Assembly: GCF_040276065.1 (NCBI RefSeq)
Contig: NZ_JBELOI010000007.1
Location: 62,001 to 126,000, forward strand
Origin: Castellaniella sp040276065
Lineage (GTDB): Bacteria; Pseudomonadota; Gammaproteobacteria; Burkholderiales; Burkholderiaceae_B
Direction: 5' to 3'
Length of the DNA stretch: 64,000 bases
Made by a program: the position numbers and the translations under genes
The notes under the pieces: generated by a model
The model's input: the letters and a program-made list of their open reading frames with translations, nothing else
The model's database searches: none
Told to the model about the DNA's origin: nothing
In this document: in pieces, positions 1 to 14,216 of the stretch
Position numbering within the stretch: the first letter of the stretch is position 1
Layout: every line of letters begins with the position of its first letter

Positions 1-10
1 CGCCTTCTGG

Positions 11-1474
11 TCAGCGCGGCAGCACCGACGCGCCCATCAGGAACTCGTCCACCGAGCGCGCGCACTGGCGTCCCTCGCGGATCGCCCAGACCACCAGGGA
101 CTGGCCGCGGCGCATATCGCCCGCGGCGAACACCTTGGCGCGGCTGCTGCAGTAGTCGTCGGTACTGGCCTGCGCGTTGCCGCGTCCGTCGACCGCGATT
201 CCGAAGGCGTCCAGCACGGCGCGCACCGGGGCCACGAAGCCCATGGCCAGCAGCACCAGGTCGGCGGGCATCTCAAAGCGCGAATCCTTCACCTCGCGCA
301 TCTTCAGTTGGCCGGTGGCCTTGTCGCGCAGCCATTCCAGGCGCGCGGCGACGAGCTTTTCCACCTTGCCGCCCTTGCCTTCGAAGGATTGGGTGCCCAC
401 CGCCCAGTCGCGCTCGCAGCCTTCCTCATGCGAGCTCGAGGTGCGCAGCTTGATCGGCCAGTAAGGCCAGGTGAGCATCTTGTCCTCGGCTTCGGGCGGC
501 TTGAACATCAGCTCGAACTGCGTCACCGAGGCCGCACCCTGGCGGTTGCTGGTACCCACGCAGTCCGAGCCCGTGTCGCCGCCGCCGATGACGATGACGT
601 GCTTGTCCTTGGCGCTGATCGGCCGGGCGATGCGGTCGCCGTGGTTGAGCTTGTTCTGCTGGCGCAGGAAATCCATCGCGAAGTGCACGCCGCGCAGCTC
701 GCGCCCGGGCACCGGCAGGTCGCGCGGCTGTTCGGCGCCGCCGGCCAGCACCACCGCGTCGTGGTGCTCCAGCAGATCCTCCGGTGTGACCACGGTGAGG
801 CCGTCCTCGGCGTCCTCGGGGCGGCCCACGTAGGTCGAAGGGAAAAATTCCACGCCCTCGGCCTCCATCTGGGCCACGCGGCGGTCGATGTGGGCCTTTT
901 CCAGCTTGAAATCCGGGATGCCGTAGCGCAGCAGGCCGCCGATGCGGTTGCTCTTTTCATAGACGGACACGCCGTGGCCGGCCCGCGCGAGCTGCTGAGC
1001 GCAGGCTAGCCCCGAGGGGCCCGAGCCGATGACGGCGACCTTTTTGCCGGTCTTGCGCGTGGGCGGCTGGGGCACGACCCAGCCTTCGGCCCAGCCCCGG
1101 TCGATGATGGCGTGCTCGATCGACTTGATGCCCACGGCTTCGAAGTTCAGGTTCAGCGTGCAGGCGGCTTCGCAAGGCGCCGGGCAGATGCGGCCGGTGA
1201 ACTCGGGGAAATTGTTGGTTGACAGCAGCACGTCCAGCGCGCGGCGCCAGTCCTGGCGATAGACCAGGTCGTTCCAGTCCGGGATGACGTTGTTGACCGG
1301 ACAGGCGTGGGTGCAGAACGGAATGCCGCAATCCATGCAGCGCGCGCCCTGGATCCTGGCCTGCTCGTCGGTCAGGACGGGCACGAATTCCTTCCAGTGG
1401 CGCAGTCGCGAGGCCGGGGCCTCGTAGGGGGGCGTGACCCGCTCGAACTCCATGAATCCTGTAATTTTTCCCAT
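11..1474 (-). CDS. gltD: Glutamate synthase (NADPH) small subunit
   Basis: Supplies electrons from NADPH to the large GltB subunit, which makes two glutamates from glutamine and 2-oxoglutarate in the cytoplasm. The 487-aa protein has the family layout. An N-terminal Fe-S domain carries Cys46, Cys49, Cys54 and Cys58, with a second group at Cys97, Cys101 and Cys105. A FAD-binding Rossmann motif (VIGSGPSGLACAQ) follows near residue 150, and an NADPH-binding motif (VIGGGDTGSDC) sits near residue 295. It starts 12 nt after the gltB stop. An AAGGA ribosome binding site overlaps that stop, so the two genes are one operon. Length is normal. Identification is by family recognition and gene order. Confidence 0.96.
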   Translation of the reverse strand: MGKITGFMEFERVTPPYEAPASRLRHWKEFVPVLTDEQARIQGARCMDCGIPFCTHACPVNNVIPDWNDLVYRQDWRRALDVLLSTNNFPEFTGRICPAPCEAACTLNLNFEAVGIKSIEHAIIDRGWAEGWVVPQPPTRKTGKKVAVIGSGPSGLACAQQLARAGHGVSVYEKSNRIGGLLRYGIPDFKLEKAHIDRRVAQMEAEGVEFFPSTYVGRPEDAEDGLTVVTPEDLLEHHDAVVLAGGAEQPRDLPVPGRELRGVHFAMDFLRQQNKLNHGDRIARPISAKDKHVIVIGGGDTGSDCVGTSNRQGAASVTQFELMFKPPEAEDKMLTWPYWPIKLRTSSSHEEGCERDWAVGTQSFEGKGGKVEKLVAARLEWLRDKATGQLKMREVKDSRFEMPADLVLLAMGFVAPVRAVLDAFGIAVDGRGNAQASTDDYCSSRAKVFAAGDMRRGQSLVVWAIREGRQCARSVDEFLMGASVLPR

Positions 1475-1486
1475 GTTCTCGTTTCC

Positions 1487-6223
<4,737 letters not shown>

Positions 6224-6334
6224 GGAGGAACTCGCGAGGCGGATACCGGGTGCCGCGGCGCGCGGCAGAGTTCAGAAAGTTACGCCCTCTGCAGGGTGGG
6301 GACAATAGTTTCCATCCATGATCCGTCCCCTTTT

Positions 6335-6358
6335 ATGAATGGCTAAATATCCATTCAT
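6335..6358. promoter_or_regulatory. Inverted repeat upstream of gltB
   Basis: A perfect inverted repeat, ATGAATGG-N8-CCATTCAT, lies in the AT-rich 240-bp gap between the gltB start and the entA stop. Both genes run leftward, so the repeat is about 110 bp upstream of gltB and is not a terminator (no T-run). It is a plausible operator for the gltBD promoter. The binding protein is unknown. The rest of this gap (6224-6463) is AT-rich promoter-like sequence with no ORF. Confidence 0.4.
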
Positions 6359-6463
6359 TTAAAATAGGGACGTAACAAATAAATTGAAAAATAAAAGGAA
6401 AACTGGATTTTTCGGATCCGACTTTATGGGAAAACCCCTATATGAAAGGTTGAAAAATATTAT

Positions 6464-7276
6464 TTAACCCTGGTCGAGGGTGGCGCCGCCGTCGATGCGC
6501 AGGTCGTGCAGGGTGATGTGGCGGGCGCGCTCGGACAGCAGGAACAGCACGGATTCGGCGATATCCCCGGGCGTGGCGATCCTGCCCAGCGGAATGCCCA
6601 GGCGCCAGCGTGCCGGATCACCCTGGATGACGGCCGCGCGCGAGCTGCCCTGAGCCCACATGGCCCGTTGCATGGCGGTGTCCGTCGATCCCGGCGAGAC
6701 GATGTTGACCCGGATCCGCTGCGGCGCGAGCTCCAGCGCCAGGCAGCGGCTGAACTGCGTGACCGCCGCCTTCGAGGCCGCATATGCGGACATGCCGGCG
6801 CGCGGGGTGCCGGCGGCGTTCGAGCTGACGTTCACGATGGCCCCGGCGCCGCGGGCTCGCATGCCGCGCGCGACCGCACGGCAAACGTGGAACACGCCCG
6901 TTGCATTGACTGCGAAGCAATGCGCCCACTGCGCATCACTTAGATCGACCACGTCGCCCATCTCGAGCACGCCCGCCACGCAGGCCAGGCCGTCCAGGGG
7001 GCCCAGGGCGCCCTCAGCCTCGACGACGACCCGTTCGACCCGGTCAGGGTCGCGCACATCCAGGGGCGCCGTCCACAGGCGCCCGCCGCTGCACGGATCC
7101 GGGGCGGCGGACCGGCGCAGGGCCGCGAGACCCACCTCGTCGCTGTCGGTAGCGGCGACGGCGGCGCCCTGGGCGAGCAATTGCCGGGCGACCTCGGCGC
7201 CGATGCCGCTGGCCGCGCCGGTCACGAGGACTCGGCGGCCCGAAAACCCGGATGCAAGGGAAGGGGGGATATTCAT
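6464..7276 (-). CDS. entA: 2,3-dihydro-2,3-dihydroxybenzoate dehydrogenase (SDR)
   Basis: Last step in making 2,3-dihydroxybenzoate: NAD-dependent oxidation of the 2,3-dihydrodiol formed by the isochorismatase. The 270-aa protein is a classical short-chain dehydrogenase with the cofactor motif TGAASGIG at residues 19-26. Its catalytic set is Ser150/151, Tyr164 and Lys168 (YAASK). The ATG at 7276 overlaps the preceding stop as ATGA, which fixes the start although the open frame runs further upstream. It is the last gene of the siderophore biosynthesis operon. The assignment as EntA and not another SDR rests on the neighbouring isochorismatase and isochorismate synthase. Confidence 0.88.
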   Translation of the reverse strand: MNIPPSLASGFSGRRVLVTGAASGIGAEVARQLLAQGAAVAATDSDEVGLAALRRSAAPDPCSGGRLWTAPLDVRDPDRVERVVVEAEGALGPLDGLACVAGVLEMGDVVDLSDAQWAHCFAVNATGVFHVCRAVARGMRARGAGAIVNVSSNAAGTPRAGMSAYAASKAAVTQFSRCLALELAPQRIRVNIVSPGSTDTAMQRAMWAQGSSRAAVIQGDPARWRLGIPLGRIATPGDIAESVLFLLSERARHITLHDLRIDGGATLDQG

Positions 7277-7911
7277 GATGACAGGGCCTCGCAGATTTCC
7301 CGAGTCGTCAGGCTCATGCCGCAGCAGCGCGAGACATGCGCGATGGCCATCTGGTGGTCGGCCAGGCTGAAATCCGCGCACGCATCGAGGGCGAGAAACG
7401 GCTGCACGTCCTGCATGAAGGCTTCGAGGGCCGTGCTCATGCAGCCGATGTGTGCATAGACGCCGGTGATGATGAGTTGGTCGCGGCCCAGCCTGTCCAG
7501 GCGCGCGCGCAGGTCGGAACGCTGGAAGGCGCTGTAACGCCATTTCGTCAGGACGATGTCCCCGGGATGGGGGGACAGAGGTGCGGCGATGCCCGCGCCG
7601 GTTTCCTGGCCGGGCGCGGTCAGGCCGGGCCCCCAGAAGTCCTTGAGCAACGCGCGGTCGGCGTCGGGCTGCACGAGGGGTTGCGCGGTGTAGAACACCG
7701 GGATGCCCCGCGTGTCGCAGCAATTCCGCAGGCGGACGATGGCGGCGATCAAGGCTGGGATAGGCGCGCGCGCCACGTTGTATTTGCCCAGGAAGTAGTC
7801 CTGCATGTCGTGGATCAGCAGCGCCGCCCGGCGAGTGTCGGGACGCCACTGCACGCGGTTGTGCACCGGCGCGCCAGGCATGTCGTAGGACGCGAGAGAG
7901 GGGATGCTCAT
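7273..7911 (-). CDS. entB: Isochorismatase without carrier domain (EntB N-terminal type)
   Basis: Hydrolyses isochorismate to 2,3-dihydro-2,3-dihydroxybenzoate and pyruvate. The 212-aa protein covers only the isochorismatase domain. It begins with the MSIPSLASYD segment typical of EntB/DhbB and has the catalytic region HDMQDYF (Asp35, Asp38). In Escherichia coli EntB this domain is fused to an aryl carrier protein. Here it stops after the hydrolase fold, and the carrier is a separate gene at 14213-14476. ATGA overlaps link it to both entC and entA, which set the start at 7911. Confidence 0.88.
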   Translation of the reverse strand: MSIPSLASYDMPGAPVHNRVQWRPDTRRAALLIHDMQDYFLGKYNVARAPIPALIAAIVRLRNCCDTRGIPVFYTAQPLVQPDADRALLKDFWGPGLTAPGQETGAGIAAPLSPHPGDIVLTKWRYSAFQRSDLRARLDRLGRDQLIITGVYAHIGCMSTALEAFMQDVQPFLALDACADFSLADHQMAIAHVSRCCGMSLTTREICEALSS

Positions 7912-9071
7912 AGGGTGTGATCCAGGTCCAGCGCGTCCAGGATGGTGCGCAGTTTGTTGCCGGTTTCGATGCGCTCCTGCGCGGGGATCGAGCCCGGGAC
8001 AATGCCGGCGCCGGCGTATAGGGTCAGGTCGCGCCCGGCGGCGTGGGCGCAGCGGATGGCCACGGACCAGGCGCCGTCGCCGGCGGTATCGCACCAGCCC
8101 ACGGCGCCCGCGAAATAGCCACGCTCAAAGGGCTCGATGTCGGCGATGGCGCGCCGCGCGGCGGTGGCGGGCAGGCCGCAAACGGCCGGTGTGGGGTGCA
8201 GGGCGAGGGCGAGGTCCAGCGCGCCGATCGTCTGATCGGCCAGTTCGCCCGAAATCGGTGTGCCCAGGTGCCAGAGGCGGGCCGTGGCGGTCAGGCTGGG
8301 CCGGGCGGGGATGTCCAGGACGCGGCACAGCGGGCGCAGCGCGGCCTCGATGGCCTCGATCACCACGGCGTGCTCGCGCAAATCCTTGGGTGAATCAAGC
8401 AGCGCCCGCGCCTGGCGCGCGTCGGCGGTGGGGTCCGGATGGCGTGCCGCGGTGCCGGCCAGCGGATGGAGGGTGATCCGCCGGCCTTGGCGCCGCACCA
8501 GCAGTTCGGGGCTGGCGCCCAGGAAATAGTCGCCGCCGACCCCCAGCGGTATGGCGTAGGTGTAGCCGTTCGTATTGCGCGACCATAGGCGCCCGAGGAT
8601 GCGGCGGATATCGGCGGGCTGCTCCAGCCCGATCCGCAGGGTGCGCGCCAGCACCACCTTGCGCAGCGTCGGATCGCCGCCCATGCGCCTCAGGGCCTCG
8701 CGCACGCCGTGTTCATAGTCGTCACCCGAGGGATGCTCCTGGTGCCGCAGAATACGTGCCGGGCACGCCGGGGGCTGTTCGCCCGGTGCGGCCATGCGGT
8801 ACCGCGCCTCGGGTACGAGGAGCTGCGTGGGCCGGGCGGGGTCGAAGGGCAACAGGCCCAGCAGCACCGGCGCGGCCAACTGGTCCGCCGCCTCGGCCAG
8901 CAGCTCGGCGGCGCGGCGTGCGACGCCGCCCGTCGCCTGGGCGCGCAGCAGGGCGCCACGGCCATGGTAGACCCTGTCTTGAGAGGCGAACAGGCTGTCG
9001 CCCGGCCGGAAATCGGCCAGCGAACTGGGCTGCGCCGCCGGGGCGTGTGTAGCGTGGATCAGCATGCCCAT
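7908..9071 (-). CDS. entC: Isochorismate synthase
   Basis: Converts chorismate to isochorismate, the entry step to 2,3-dihydroxybenzoate. The 387-aa protein belongs to the chorismate-binding (EntC/DhbC/MenF) family. It has the C-terminal active-site signature GAGIVPGS followed by an E-x2-ETxNK segment near residues 355-372. The ATG at 9071 is the first of two close ATGs (the other is at 9065). The 3' end overlaps the isochorismatase gene by ATGA. EntC is favoured over salicylate synthase because isochorismatase and EntA genes follow directly. Confidence 0.92.
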   Translation of the reverse strand: MGMLIHATHAPAAQPSSLADFRPGDSLFASQDRVYHGRGALLRAQATGGVARRAAELLAEAADQLAAPVLLGLLPFDPARPTQLLVPEARYRMAAPGEQPPACPARILRHQEHPSGDDYEHGVREALRRMGGDPTLRKVVLARTLRIGLEQPADIRRILGRLWSRNTNGYTYAIPLGVGGDYFLGASPELLVRRQGRRITLHPLAGTAARHPDPTADARQARALLDSPKDLREHAVVIEAIEAALRPLCRVLDIPARPSLTATARLWHLGTPISGELADQTIGALDLALALHPTPAVCGLPATAARRAIADIEPFERGYFAGAVGWCDTAGDGAWSVAIRCAHAAGRDLTLYAGAGIVPGSIPAQERIETGNKLRTILDALDLDHTL

Positions 9072-9072
9072 G

Positions 9073-10194
9073 TCACTTGGCGCGCGCCTCGATGCGGATC
9101 AAGCGGTCGCCGCTCGGATCGTGCCGGCCCATGGTCTTGACCAGCAGCCAGGCCGTGCCCTGCGGGTCGATGGCGATGTGGTTCGGGGCCGAGCCCGTGG
9201 CGACCTGCGCCTGGATGGCGCCCCCGTCGTCGAGGACCGTGACCGTTCCCGCGCCGCGATTCGCCACATAGGCCAGGCGGTGCAGCGGATCGAACGCCAC
9301 GTTCAGCGCACCCGCGCCGGTGTGCACGCGTTGCAGTACGCGGCCGTCGCGCGCATCGAGCACGGCGACGTCCCCCGATTTCTGCGAGGCCACGTAGATT
9401 CGTTGCGCTTGGCTGTCCACGGCGATGCCCGAGGCGCCCAGTGCGCCCGGCACGGTGTAGCGGGCGGCCTGGCGCCCGGTGGCGGTGTCGATGGCAAAGA
9501 CTTCGGCCGTGTTCAGGCTGACGGTGTACAGGCGCTGGTTGGCCGCATCCAGGGTCAGGCTCATGGGCTTGGGCGCCTCGCCCCCGCCGCTCAGGGTGAT
9601 GCCGGGCAGGGGCTGCAGCGTGGCCGTGTCGAACACGTGGATGACGTTGCTGGCCGGTGATGACACGTAGGCGCGGTCGTGCGCCGCGTCGATCAGCACG
9701 TCGCGCGCGTGCGGTGTGATGCCATCGGGAAACTGCTTGACCAGGGCCAGATCCGCTTGCCGGTAGACGGCGACCGAGCCGCTGCGGGTGTTGGTGGCCC
9801 ATACCTGTCCGTGAGCATCGTCGATCGCGATCCCGTAGATGGCCTGGACCTGCCCGTCCTGGCGGCTTGCCTGCGGTGCGGGCGTGATGGCGGTTTCGAT
9901 GCGCAGGGTGGCGGGGTTGATCTTCAACAGCCGGGATTCGCGCACGGGCGGGCGGCCCACGGCGCTGGCGACGTAGAGGCGCTGCGTGCGGGCGCTGTAG
10001 GCAATCTGGTAGACCCCCGGGGTCAGGTCGATGCCGTGCGCCTCGAGGGTCCAGGTGGGCGTGGCGGGCACGGCCGTGGCCGGCGGCGGCACCGGATCGG
10101 TGGCGGCGCAGCCGGCCGCCAGGCCCAGGCACGCGCCGGCGAGGAGGAACTGGGCGGCGCGCGCGAGCCGGCGCCGGGGAATGGTCGAAGTCAT
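9073..10194 (-). CDS. YncE-like beta-propeller lipoprotein
   Basis: A 373-aa protein with an Arg-rich start, a hydrophobic signal segment and a lipobox (LAAGC) whose Cys29 would be lipidated. It is then predicted to be a periplasmic lipoprotein. The rest is a series of seven-bladed-propeller repeats of the YncE/PQQ-propeller type, with recurring patterns such as YVASAVG, YVSSPASN, YVASQKSG and YVANRGAG. The start at 10194 overlaps the NRPS stop by ATGA, and the gene ends 2 nt before the entC ATG, so it sits inside the biosynthesis operon. Its function is unknown. Escherichia coli yncE lies beside a TonB-dependent receptor gene, so a periplasmic role in siderophore handling is possible. Confidence 0.8.
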   Translation of the reverse strand: MTSTIPRRRLARAAQFLLAGACLGLAAGCAATDPVPPPATAVPATPTWTLEAHGIDLTPGVYQIAYSARTQRLYVASAVGRPPVRESRLLKINPATLRIETAITPAPQASRQDGQVQAIYGIAIDDAHGQVWATNTRSGSVAVYRQADLALVKQFPDGITPHARDVLIDAAHDRAYVSSPASNVIHVFDTATLQPLPGITLSGGGEAPKPMSLTLDAANQRLYTVSLNTAEVFAIDTATGRQAARYTVPGALGASGIAVDSQAQRIYVASQKSGDVAVLDARDGRVLQRVHTGAGALNVAFDPLHRLAYVANRGAGTVTVLDDGGAIQAQVATGSAPNHIAIDPQGTAWLLVKTMGRHDPSGDRLIRIEARAK

Positions 10195-13100
10195 GCGGTT
10201 TCCTTGTGCTGGGGTGTGTCTGGAGAAGAAGGGCGTGCCGGGATCCACGGGTCGTTGCGCCGCGGCCGGTCGGCGGCGGCGAGGCGAGCGTCCAGGACCG
10301 GGGCGATGCGTCCAACGGCCTCGGTCGCCGGCAGGGCGGCGTGCGTGGCGGGTATTGCATGGACCGTCAGCGCCCCGACGTGGGGCCGCCAGGATTGTGG
10401 GTCGAGACCGGCATCGATGGGATCCAGGGCGGCCTGGAACAGCAGCGCCGCACCGGCGTACCGCGCGTGTCGGTGGCCGCGGACCAGACGGTTGGTGTGA
10501 GCCACCGTGTCGAAGACCGCGTCCAGCCGGGCGTCCGAGAGCGCGCCCAGGGGATGGTCTTGGGCGCGCAGGAACTCGACAACCCCTGCGCGGTTCAGCC
10601 GCTGCGGCGGCAGCGCCTGGGGGTCGGCACCGGCGATGTGCAGCAAGGCCTTGTACAGGTCCTCGGGCGCGGGTTCCGGCCGGTTGCGCCACGCTTCGCA
10701 AGGGTAGGCATCCAGCAGGGCGAGCACGCCGACCGCCGCGCCTCGCGCCTGCAACTCAGCGGCCACGGCCTGAGCCAGGATGCCGCCCACCGACCAGCCG
10801 GCCAGGTGGTAGGGCCCCGCGCCCTGCAGCGCTTGCACTCGGTCGGCATAGTCGCGCGCCATGTCCGCGAGGGTGGCGGCTGGCGCGCCGCCGTCCAGGG
10901 CCAGCGTGGGCGCCTGGAGGCCGTGGACCGTGCGCGGCGTGGCCAGAGCGCGGGCCAGGGTCCCGTAGCACCAGGACAGGCCGCCGGCCGGGTGGATGCA
11001 GAACAGGGCCGGCCGGCCCCCGTCCTCGCGCAGTGTCACCACGGGGCCGAAACCGGCCTGTGGCGCCTCGGCGGGCCCGTGGCTTGGGGTGTCCAGGTGC
11101 GCGGCCAGGCGCGCGACCGTGGGATATTGAAAGATCGTGCCCAGCGAAACGTCCCGCGTATCCCGCAACCATAAGGCCAGCCGCGCCGCCAGCAGCGAAT
11201 GGCCGCCCAGTGCAAAGAAATCGTCGTCGGCGCCCGGCAGACCCGGCAGCTCGAGGATGGCGCGAAAGCCCTCGGCCACGCGGCGCTCGGACGCGGTGCG
11301 CGGCGGGCGCCCGGCTGCGGGGCCCGTGCGCTCGGGGATCGGCAGTGCCCGGCGGTCGAGCTTGCCGTTGGCGGTGACTGGCAGGTGAGGCAGGAACACC
11401 CAGGCCGAGGGCACCATGTAGTCGGGCAGATACGCCGCGGCATGGGCCGCCAGGGCGTCGGGATCCGGATCGTGGCCCGCCTCGGTCACCAGGTAGGCGG
11501 CGAGCAGGGCGTGGCCGGGCTGATCCTCGCGGGCGAGGACGGCGGCCTGTGCGACCTCGGGGCAGGCGGACAGCACCGCCTCGATCTCGCCCAGCTCGAC
11601 GCGCTGGCCGCGCAGTTTCACCTGGTGGTCCAGGCGGCCCAGGTACATCACGGCGCCGTCCTCGCGGCGCGCCGCGAGGTCGCCCGTGGCGTACAGGCGG
11701 CCTGGCGGCAGGCCCGGCGGCGCGGGGATGAAGCGTTCGGCGCTCAGGTCCGGGCGGCCCAGATAGCCGATCGCGAGCTGCCGTCCGCTCAAGTAGAGTT
11801 GGCCCGGAGTGCCCGGCGGCACGGGCCGCAGCCGCTCGTCCAGTACGTGCAGTCCGGTGTTCCAGACCGGCCGGCCGATGGGGACGGGCTGACTGTCGTC
11901 GCCGGCATGGGCCTCCCAGTATGAGACGTCGACGGCGGCTTCGGTGGGGCCGTACAGATTGTGCAATCCCGCCCGGAGCGTCCGGTGGAAGCGGTCGCGC
12001 AGCGACGCCGGCAGGGCCTCGCCGCTGCAGAACACGAGCCGTGCGCCCAGGCCCCTGGCCGAGGGCTCCTCCAGCACGGCGGCCAGCATCGACGGCACGA
12101 AATGCAGTACGGTGATGCCATGGGCGCGTATCAGGCGGCACAGCCACGCCGGGTCGCGGTGGGCGTCGGGCGGCGCCACCACCAGGCGCGCGTCGCTCAG
12201 GAAAGGCAGGAACAGCTCCCAGACCGACACATCGAACGTGGCGGGGGTTTTTTGCAGGATGCGGTCCCCGGGGCCGATGGCATAGTGCTCGCGCATCCAC
12301 TCCAGCCGGTTGACGATGGCCGCGTGCGGCACGATGACGCCCTTCGGGGCGCCTGTCGAGCCCGAGGTGTAGATCACGTAGGCCGGATCCTCGGGGCCGG
12401 CGATCGGCTCGTCCACCGCATCGGGCTCGCCGGCCGCCAGCTCGGCCGGCGACAGCGGCTGCGTCGCCAGGCCCTCGCACAGCGCCGCGGGCCCCAGCAG
12501 GGCGCATGCGCGCGAGTCCTCGAGGATTCGGCGCAGGCGGGCGGCGGGCTGGCGTGGGTCCAGCGGCAGGTAGGCCGCGCCGCTGCGCAGGATGGCCAGC
12601 AGGCACAGCACCCGCTGCGCCGAGCGCGGCAGCGCCACGGCCACGCGTTCCCCCGGGCGGGCGCCGGCGGCCCGCAGGCGGGCGCAGGCCGCTTGCGTCC
12701 ACGCGTCGATGTCCGCGCAGGTCCAGGCGCCATCGGCGTCCTCCAGGGCCACGCGCGCGGCGTGCGCCCGCAGGCGCGCCTGGATGCGCGACCAGAGCGT
12801 GCCCGCAGGCAGGGGGTGGTCCGTGCGGTTGGGTGCGAGCGCCCAGCGCTCGTGTTCCCGGGGCGTCAGGGTAGGCACCTCGGTCAGCCGGGGCGCGCGC
12901 AGGGCCGCCGCCAGGAATGCTGTCAGGCGCGCCAAGTGGGCCTGCGCCTGGGCCGCGGAGTACAGGGCCGGGTTGGCTTCGACCTCGATGCGCAGGTCGC
13001 CGCCGTCGGGTGCGGCGCGGAAACTGAACGTCAGGTCCTCCACCGGGCCAGTGCACAGCACGGCCTGGGAGGCGTCCAGCCCAGCCGCCGCGTAGGGTGC

Positions 13101-14216
13101 GTCAAAGGGCAGGACATTGAGAATGGGGCCGTGCAGGCGGGGCAGGCCGCCGGGCAGCGCCAGGTCGCGGCGCAGGTGCTCGGCACGATAGCGGCTGTGG
13201 CGGCGGATGCCGCGCAGGGCGCGTGCCGCGGCGGCCAGCAGTTCGGGCAGGGGGGCGGTCTCGTCCAGGGGGCAGACCCACGGCACCACGTTCATGACCG
13301 TGGCCACGGCGCGCGCGCTACGGCTGCCCAGGCGCCCCATGGCGGGCACGCCCACCACGCAGTCGGCGGGGCCGAGATGCCGGGCCACATAGGCGGCGCC
13401 CAGGGCTGTGAGGATGTCGGGCCAGCTTACCTCGGTGGCGGCTTCCAGGGCTTGCAGGGCGTCCACCAGGGCGATGGGCGCGGCGTGTTCCTCGCGCAGG
13501 CAGGTTGCGGCGCTGAGGGCGGTGCCGGTGGCCAGGCTGGCGGCCGGCATGCGCCCCGCGCAGTGTGCCAGCCAGAACGCGCGGGCCGCGTCGCGCGCGG
13601 CGCTGCTCCGCCAGGCCCGGTCCTCGGCCCAGACCGGCGCGAGCGGCGCGAGCGGCGGCTCCCCGGACGTGGTTCCGGTGACCAGCGCGTGATACAGCCG
13701 TATCGCCCGCCCCTCGACCAGCGCCATGCCGTAGCCGTCGGCGGCCAGATGATGGACGCGCTGGTACCACAGGGTCGTCGTGGGGCCGCAGAGGAACAGG
13801 ACCTGGCGTGCGAGGGGATCGATGAGCGGGTTCACGGGGCGCGCGAGGTCGCGGCGTATCCAGGCTCGGGCCTGTTCCAGGGCCTGCGACTCGGGGCTTG
13901 CGCGCAGGTCGCGGACCTCCAGGCGCGGCGCGCGGGCCGGGTCCAGCGCCTGTACGGGGCCAGCGGGGTGCTCGTCGAAGCGCAGGGACAGGGCTTGCGC
14001 TTCGGCCAGGGCCTGATTCACGGCCTGCGTGAAGCGCGGCACATCCAGCGCGGTGCGCAGCGTGGTGCAGTGTGCCGGATTGAAGATCGGGCTGGTCGGA
14101 TCCAGGCGCTGGGCGTACCACAGGCCCTCCTGAGCCTCGGTCAGCGGTGCCCAATCCGGCGGCGCGGTATCGGCTGTGGGCGTTGAGCCGCCCGCCGCGT
14201 GGTGCGGGAGGCTCAT
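10191..14216 (-). CDS. entF: EntF-like nonribosomal peptide synthetase (C-A-T-TE)
   Basis: Assembles the siderophore from DHB-loaded carrier and an amino acid, then releases it. Domains in this 1341-aa protein are condensation (HHLAADG active site near residue 157), adenylation (YTSGSTGAPKG near 614; NLYGPTEAAVDVS later), thiolation (GGHSLLAA, Ser near 1008) and thioesterase (GWSVGG near 1140). The adenylation pocket segments FDVSVWELF, HFVPSMLAA and VFCSGEALP closely follow the pattern of serine-activating EntF, so serine is predicted and a cyclic tri-DHB-serine product is likely. The ATG at 14216 overlaps the carrier-protein stop by ATGA. An upstream in-frame start at 14252 lies inside the carrier gene and is unlikely. 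Confidence 0.9.
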   Translation of the reverse strand: MSLPHHAAGGSTPTADTAPPDWAPLTEAQEGLWYAQRLDPTSPIFNPAHCTTLRTALDVPRFTQAVNQALAEAQALSLRFDEHPAGPVQALDPARAPRLEVRDLRASPESQALEQARAWIRRDLARPVNPLIDPLARQVLFLCGPTTTLWYQRVHHLAADGYGMALVEGRAIRLYHALVTGTTSGEPPLAPLAPVWAEDRAWRSSAARDAARAFWLAHCAGRMPAASLATGTALSAATCLREEHAAPIALVDALQALEAATEVSWPDILTALGAAYVARHLGPADCVVGVPAMGRLGSRSARAVATVMNVVPWVCPLDETAPLPELLAAAARALRGIRRHSRYRAEHLRRDLALPGGLPRLHGPILNVLPFDAPYAAAGLDASQAVLCTGPVEDLTFSFRAAPDGGDLRIEVEANPALYSAAQAQAHLARLTAFLAAALRAPRLTEVPTLTPREHERWALAPNRTDHPLPAGTLWSRIQARLRAHAARVALEDADGAWTCADIDAWTQAACARLRAAGARPGERVAVALPRSAQRVLCLLAILRSGAAYLPLDPRQPAARLRRILEDSRACALLGPAALCEGLATQPLSPAELAAGEPDAVDEPIAGPEDPAYVIYTSGSTGAPKGVIVPHAAIVNRLEWMREHYAIGPGDRILQKTPATFDVSVWELFLPFLSDARLVVAPPDAHRDPAWLCRLIRAHGITVLHFVPSMLAAVLEEPSARGLGARLVFCSGEALPASLRDRFHRTLRAGLHNLYGPTEAAVDVSYWEAHAGDDSQPVPIGRPVWNTGLHVLDERLRPVPPGTPGQLYLSGRQLAIGYLGRPDLSAERFIPAPPGLPPGRLYATGDLAARREDGAVMYLGRLDHQVKLRGQRVELGEIEAVLSACPEVAQAAVLAREDQPGHALLAAYLVTEAGHDPDPDALAAHAAAYLPDYMVPSAWVFLPHLPVTANGKLDRRALPIPERTGPAAGRPPRTASERRVAEGFRAILELPGLPGADDDFFALGGHSLLAARLALWLRDTRDVSLGTIFQYPTVARLAAHLDTPSHGPAEAPQAGFGPVVTLREDGGRPALFCIHPAGGLSWCYGTLARALATPRTVHGLQAPTLALDGGAPAATLADMARDYADRVQALQGAGPYHLAGWSVGGILAQAVAAELQARGAAVGVLALLDAYPCEAWRNRPEPAPEDLYKALLHIAGADPQALPPQRLNRAGVVEFLRAQDHPLGALSDARLDAVFDTVAHTNRLVRGHRHARYAGAALLFQAALDPIDAGLDPQSWRPHVGALTVHAIPATHAALPATEAVGRIAPVLDARLAAADRPRRNDPWIPARPSSPDTPQHKETA

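Noticed and set aside
11961..14186. 741-aa plus-strand frame opposite the NRPS gene
   Set aside because: Shadow of the adenylation and condensation domains, with no recognisable domain and no ribosome binding site.
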